Source: DASUSF01 sp036375275 (GTDB lineage: Bacteria; Pseudomonadota; Alphaproteobacteria; Geminicoccales; Geminicoccaceae). Taken from it: a stretch of DNA of 17,449 bases. The notes below the pieces were generated by a model. It did no database searches, had not been told where the DNA came from, and was given only the letters and a program-made list of their open reading frames with translations. Shown in pieces: positions 14,048 through 17,449 of the stretch. The translations under genes and the position numbers were made by a program. The stretch spans positions 1 through 17,449 of the forward strand of contig DASUSF010000228.1 in assembly GCA_036375275.1 (NCBI GenBank), written 5' to 3'. Positions within the stretch are counted from its first letter, which is position 1; the number at the start of each line of letters is the position of its first letter.

Positions 14048-15319
14048 TCAGGCGTCGGGCGGTCGGGCGAAGATCAGGCTCGCATTGGTGCCGCCGAAGC
14101 CGAACGAGTTGGAGAGCGCGGCCCGGACCTCGCGGCGCCGCGCCTCATGCGGCACGAGGTCGAGATCGCAGCCCTCCGAGGGGTGCTCGAGGTTGAGGGT
14201 CGGCGGCACCGTCTGATGATGGATCGCGAGGAGTGAAAAAATCGCTTCCACGCTGCCGGCCGCGCCGAGCAGGTGCCCGATCGACGACTTGGTCGAGGAC
14301 ATCGAGATGCGGTTCGCGGCCCGGCCGAACAGCCGCTTGACCGCGCCGAGCTCGATCTCGTCGCCGAGCGGCGTCGAGGTGCCATGGGCGTTGATGTAGT
14401 CGATGTCCCCGGGCTCCATCCCCGCCCGCCCCAGCGCCGCCTGCATGGAGCGGTAGCCGCCGTTCCCGTCCGGGCTCGGGGCGGTCACGTGGTAGGCGTC
14501 GCCGGACATGCCGTAGCCGACCACCTCGCCGTACATCCGGGCTCCACGCTCCCTGGCGTGCTCGAGCTCCTCGAGCACGACGATGCCGGCGCCCTCGCCC
14601 ATGACGAAGCCGTCCCGGTCCCGATCCCAGGGACGCGACGCCCGCTCGGGCTCGTCGTTGAACCGGGTCGAGAGCGCGCGCGCCGCCGCGAAGCCCGCGA
14701 TGCCGAGCCGGCAGATCGCGGCCTCGGCGCCACCCGCGACCATCACGTCGGCGTCGCCGAGGGCGATCATCCGGCTCGCGTCGCCGATCGCGTGGGCGCC
14801 GGTCGAGCAGGCGGTGACGACGCTGTGGTTCGGTCCCTTGAAGCCGAACCGGATCGAGACCTGGCCGCTCACGAGGTTGATCAGGCACGCCGGGATGAAG
14901 AACGGGCTGACCCGTCGCGGGCCCCGCTTCTCGAGGTCGACCGCGGTGTCGGCGATGGTGCCGAGGCCGCCGATGCCGGACCCGATCAGGACGCCGGTGC
15001 GCTTGCGCTCCTCGTCGTCCTCCGGCTGCCAGCGCGCGTCCTCGACCGCCTCCTTGGCGGCGGCGATGCCGTAGATGATGAAGTCGTCGTTCTTGCGCGC
15101 ATCCTTGGGCGCGAGGACCGAGCCGACGTCGAACTCGCCCGGCCCGTCGCCGACCGGCACCTGGCCCGCGATCCTGGCCGGCAGATCGTCGACGTCGAAC
15201 CGCTCGATCCGCCGGACGCCGCTGCGTCCTTCGATCAGGCTCGACCAGACGTGCCCGACGCCGCTGCCGAGCGGCGTCACCAGCCCGAGCCCGGTCACGA
15301 CGACCCGCCTTGGCGTCAT
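14048..15319 (-). CDS. fabF: Beta-ketoacyl-ACP synthase II
   Basis: FabF condenses malonyl-ACP with a growing acyl-ACP, the elongation step of type II fatty acid synthesis. The 423-residue protein has the thiolase fold and an intact Cys-His-His triad: Cys171 in VVTACSTGAHAIG, His312 in INAHGTSTPLGD and His349 in KSSIGHLLGAAG. Other family marks are VVVTGLGLVTPLG at the N-terminus, RPWDRDRDGFVMGEGAG (about 229-245) and the C-terminal SNSFGFGGTNASL loop. Length fits FabF. The start ATG 15319 has GGAGGAGGG just upstream. It follows acpP by 43 bp and precedes mltG by 25 bp, so all are probably co-transcribed from the fab promoter. FabB-type specificity cannot be fully excluded, but the acpP-fabF-mltG context argues for FabF. 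Confidence 0.96.
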   Translation of the reverse strand: MTPRRVVVTGLGLVTPLGSGVGHVWSSLIEGRSGVRRIERFDVDDLPARIAGQVPVGDGPGEFDVGSVLAPKDARKNDDFIIYGIAAAKEAVEDARWQPEDDEERKRTGVLIGSGIGGLGTIADTAVDLEKRGPRRVSPFFIPACLINLVSGQVSIRFGFKGPNHSVVTACSTGAHAIGDASRMIALGDADVMVAGGAEAAICRLGIAGFAAARALSTRFNDEPERASRPWDRDRDGFVMGEGAGIVVLEELEHARERGARMYGEVVGYGMSGDAYHVTAPSPDGNGGYRSMQAALGRAGMEPGDIDYINAHGTSTPLGDEIELGAVKRLFGRAANRISMSSTKSSIGHLLGAAGSVEAIFSLLAIHHQTVPPTLNLEHPSEGCDLDLVPHEARRREVRAALSNSFGFGGTNASLIFARPPDA

Positions 15320-15324
15320 GCTCG

Positions 15325-15333
15325 CCCTCCTCC
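15325..15333 (-). promoter_or_regulatory. Ribosome binding site of fabF
   Basis: On the minus strand GGAGGAGGG lies immediately before the fabF ATG (GGAGG core nine nt away). It confirms the fabF start. Confidence 0.65.
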
Positions 15334-15362
15334 GGCTGACCCTCCGACCGCCTGCACGCTGC

Positions 15363-15596
15363 TCAGGAATTCTTCTCGATGTAGGTGATGGCGTCCTGGA
15401 TGGTCAGGATCTTCTCCGCCGCCTCGTCCGGAATCTCGCAGCCGAACTCCTCCTCGAAGGCCATCACCAGCTCGACGGTGTCCAGGCTGTCGGCGCCGAG
15501 ATCATCGACGAAGCTCGCGTTCGGCGTGACCTTGGCTTCGTCGACGCCGAGATGCTCGACCACGATCTTCTTGACGCGCTCCGCAGTGTCGCTCAT
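15363..15596 (-). CDS. acpP: Acyl carrier protein
   Basis: AcpP carries growing acyl chains on a phosphopantetheine arm and supplies fatty acid, lipid A and phospholipid synthesis. The 77-residue protein is strongly acidic and shows the standard pattern: VKKIVVEHLGV in helix 1, the attachment motif GADSLDTVELVMAFEEEFG with Ser37 as the phosphopantetheine site, then IPDEAAEKILTIQDAITYIE. Start ATG 15596 is preceded by GAGGAAA at suitable distance. A 152-bp gap before it, the largest inside the fab cluster, suggests a separate promoter, as expected for this very abundant protein. It lies between fabG and fabF. Confidence 0.98.
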   Translation of the reverse strand: MSDTAERVKKIVVEHLGVDEAKVTPNASFVDDLGADSLDTVELVMAFEEEFGCEIPDEAAEKILTIQDAITYIEKNS

Positions 15597-15748
15597 GGAC
15601 AGGTTTCCTCATTGTGCTGTCCGGGTTCTCGGACGTCTTCATCGCGGTCCGACCGTGGCCCAGGGCCGCGGCGGACGTAGCTAACACAGTCCCGTCAGGG
15701 TTGACCAGAAGTTAACGCCCCGGCGCGGGAGGCGTCCCGGCGGCCGCT
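15597..15748 (-). promoter_or_regulatory. fabG-acpP intergenic region, probable acpP promoter
   Basis: These 152 bp lie between fabG and acpP, both on the minus strand. The part near 15680-15715 is locally less G+C-rich. A weak sigma-70-like pair can be read: TGGTCA (15707-15702) and TTAGCT (15684-15679), separated by 17 nt; the -35 matches consensus at four of six positions, the -10 at two. This would give a leader of roughly 75 nt. The exact elements are uncertain. Confidence 0.3.
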
Positions 15749-16495
15749 TCAGACCATCGCCATGCCGCCGTTGACGTGCAGGGTCTGGCCGGTGACGTAC
15801 GCGGCCTCCGGGCTCGCGAGGTAGACGACGGCGGCGGCGACGTCGTCGGGGGCGCCCATCCGCCCGGCCGGGATCCGCTCCAGCAGACGGCGCCTCTGGG
15901 CGTCGTCGAGCACCCCGGTCATCGCGGTCTCGATGAACCCGGGCGCGATGCAGTTGACGGTGATGCCGCGGCTCGCGACCTCGGCGGCGAGCGCCTTGCT
16001 CATCCCGGTGAGTCCGGCCTTGGCCGCGGCGTAGTTGGCCTGGCCGGGGTTGCCCGTGGTGCCGACGATCGAGGTGATGCTGACGATCCGCCCGAAGCGG
16101 CGCTTCATCATGCCCCGGAGGCTCGCCCGGATCAGCCGGAAGCCGGCCGTGAGGTCGACGTCCAGGACGGTCTGCCAGTCCTCGTCGCGCATCCGGAGCG
16201 CGAGGGTGTCGCGGGTCAGTCCGGCGTTGTTGATCAGGATGTCGAGGCCGCCCGGCCGTTCTTCGACCGCCTTGACCAGCCGCTCCGGCGCCGCCGGGTC
16301 GGCGAGGTCCGCCACCTCGACGGTCGCCCGCCCCCCGAGCTCCGCCGCCAGCACCTCGAGCGGCTCGCGCCGGCGGCCGCTGAGCACGACGCTCGCCCCG
16401 TGCGCGTGCAGGTGGCGGGCGATCGCGCTACCGATGCCGCCGGACGCGCCGGTCACCAGCGCGGTGCGACCGCCGAGATCGAAGCCGACGCTCAT
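15749..16495 (-). CDS. fabG: 3-oxoacyl-ACP reductase (SDR family)
   Basis: FabG reduces 3-oxoacyl-ACP to 3-hydroxyacyl-ACP with NADPH, the first reduction of each elongation round. The 248-residue protein is a classical short-chain dehydrogenase: cofactor motif TGASGGIG (15-22), ADLAD, NNAG (89-92), the catalytic Ser142, Tyr155 and Lys159 in ITSIVGTTGNPGQANYAAAK, and the C-terminal YVTGQTLHVNGGMAMV. The fourth tetrad position is Asp114 (LDVDLTAGF), where SDR enzymes normally have Asn. The start is ATG 16495, overlapping the fabD stop as ATGA with GGAGCGGAGG just upstream. The frame is open for 254 more codons upstream, but that is fabD out of frame and not a fusion. Confidence 0.95.
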   Translation of the reverse strand: MSVGFDLGGRTALVTGASGGIGSAIARHLHAHGASVVLSGRRREPLEVLAAELGGRATVEVADLADPAAPERLVKAVEERPGGLDILINNAGLTRDTLALRMRDEDWQTVLDVDLTAGFRLIRASLRGMMKRRFGRIVSITSIVGTTGNPGQANYAAAKAGLTGMSKALAAEVASRGITVNCIAPGFIETAMTGVLDDAQRRRLLERIPAGRMGAPDDVAAAVVYLASPEAAYVTGQTLHVNGGMAMV

Positions 16496-17449
16496 GCCTC
16501 CGCTCCGGCGCCCGGGGTCCTTCCATGCACGAAGCCGTCGATCTCCTCCGGCGTGCCGAGCGCCACGGCGTCCATGTCCTTCGAGATCCGGCGGGTCAGC
16601 CCCGTGAGCACCCGGCCGGCGCCGAGCTCGACCGTCCGCCGGACGCCGAGGCCGGCCATGGCGAGCACGCTCTCGCGCCAGCGCACGCGCGCGGTCACCT
16701 GGCGGACCAGGAGTTGCCTGAGCGTTGCCGGTTCGACCTCGGGCCGGGCCGTGACGTTGGTCACGACCGGGATCGCCGGTCGCTTCAGCTCGACCTCCGC
16801 GAGCGCCGCCTCGAGGCGTCCCGCGGCCGGCGCCATCAGGCGGCAGTGGAATGGCGCGCTCACCGGGAGCAGCATGCTGCGCCGGGCGCCCCGCTCCTTC
16901 GCCAGCGCCACCGCCCGTTCGACCGCGGCGCAGGCGCCGCTGACCACGACCTGACCCGGCGCATTGTCGTTGGCGACGTCGCAGGCACCGGCCCGGTTCG
17001 CGACCTCGGCGATCTCGAGCACCACCTCGAGATCCAGCCCGAGGATCGCAGCCATCGCGCCTTCGCCCACCGGCACCGCCGCCTGCATCGCCTCGCCGCG
17101 CAGGCGGAGCAGACGGGCGGCATCGGCGAGGCCGAGCGCGCCCGCGGCGACCAGGGCGGAGTACTCGCCGAGCGAATGTCCGGCGACCGCCGCCGCCAGG
17201 CCGTCGATCGTCCTGCCGCTCCGCGCCTCGAGCGCGCGCAGCGCCGCGATCGAGCACGACATGAGGGCGGGCTGGGCGTTGGCGGTCAGGCGGAGCGCCT
17301 CGTCGGGGCCGTCGAACGTGGTGCGGGAGAGCGCCTCGCCGAGCGCCTCGTCCACCTCCTCGAACACCGCGCGCGCCTCGGCCACGTCGTCGTGCAGAGC
17401 GCGGCCCATGCCGACCGCCTGGGATCCCTGGCCCGGAAACACCAATGCC
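16492..17449 (-). CDS. fabD: Malonyl-CoA:ACP transacylase (N-terminus cut by window edge)
   Basis: FabD moves malonyl from malonyl-CoA to the acyl carrier protein, supplying every elongation step. The visible 318 codons start inside the family's opening strand (ALVFPGQGSQAVGMG), so only a few N-terminal residues are missing; the TTG at 17445 is just the leucine of that strand. Active-site elements are intact: GQGSQ, the nucleophile serine in GHSLGEYSALVAAGAL, the arginine in LLRLRGEAMQ that binds the malonyl carboxylate, and the histidine in SAPFHCRLM. NDNAPGQVVVSG is also typical. The stop overlaps the fabG start by 4 nt. The gene leads the visible fabD-fabG-acpP-fabF-mltG series; its promoter is outside the window. 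Confidence 0.96.
   Translation of the reverse strand, partial: ALVFPGQGSQAVGMGRALHDDVAEARAVFEEVDEALGEALSRTTFDGPDEALRLTANAQPALMSCSIAALRALEARSGRTIDGLAAAVAGHSLGEYSALVAAGALGLADAARLLRLRGEAMQAAVPVGEGAMAAILGLDLEVVLEIAEVANRAGACDVANDNAPGQVVVSGACAAVERAVALAKERGARRSMLLPVSAPFHCRLMAPAAGRLEAALAEVELKRPAIPVVTNVTARPEVEPATLRQLLVRQVTARVRWRESVLAMAGLGVRRTVELGAGRVLTGLTRRISKDMDAVALGTPEEIDGFVHGRTPGAGAEA

Noticed and set aside
12820..14196. A long plus-strand frame antisense to mltG
   Set aside because: Apart from about 20 residues near 12859, discussed separately, it is composition-driven sequence opposite mltG with no recognisable domain.
15749..17257. An apparent 502-residue protein joining extra sequence to FabG
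   Set aside because: The first 254 codons are fabD out of frame. FabG starts at 16495 with its own ribosome binding site and an ATGA overlap with the fabD stop.
1..17449. tRNA, rRNA, CRISPR array, integrase, phage or toxin-antitoxin genes
   Set aside because: I looked for these by eye on both strands and saw none. Nearly all sequence is accounted for by recognised core genes.

Overview
The window is a very G+C-rich stretch of bacterial chromosome made almost entirely of core housekeeping genes. Gene content and order (a DUF2066 gene divergent from purM-purN; pepA-holC; lptF-lptG-lptD-surA-rsmA; gmk; fabD-fabG-acpP-fabF-mltG) point to an alphaproteobacterium, probably near the Rhodospirillales. 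This placement rests on gene order and protein character only. LptF, LptG and LptD indicate an LPS-type outer membrane. No phage, plasmid, CRISPR, secretion, defence or biosynthetic-cluster genes were seen.

Layout. (1) 1-753, minus: N-terminal part of a DUF2066 protein with a signal peptide. (2) 835-2548, plus: purM and purN of de novo purine synthesis, overlapping by 8 nt. (3) 2558-5024, minus: pepA, then holC overlapping it by 8 nt, then ndk. (4) 5153-11743, plus: lptF, lptG, lptD, surA and rsmA. The last four are joined by 4-nt stop/start overlaps, provided rsmA starts at CTG. (5) 11868-12515, minus: gmk, converging on rsmA. (6) 12516-12984: the only sizeable gene-poor gap, holding a cluster of palindromic repeats. 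(7) 12985-17449, minus: fabD (5' end cut by the window edge), fabG, acpP, fabF and mltG.

Functionally, block 4 builds the outer membrane. LptF and LptG are the inner-membrane subunits that extract LPS, LptD is the outer-membrane translocon, and SurA is the periplasmic chaperone for outer-membrane barrels. RsmA is a 16S rRNA dimethylase that commonly travels with them. Block 7 makes fatty acids: FabD loads malonyl groups onto the acyl carrier protein, FabF condenses and FabG reduces. MltG, at the end of that block, trims peptidoglycan strands.

The most interesting points are small. rsmA has no ATG, GTG or TTG that could serve as its start and appears to use CTG. The gap beside mltG contains three related copies of a roughly 28-30 nt repeat arranged as hairpins, plus a promoter-like site and start codon leading into an apparently broken reading frame. 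The usual neighbours pdxA and yicC are absent. FabG carries Asp where its catalytic tetrad normally has Asn. I found no convincing new multi-gene system.
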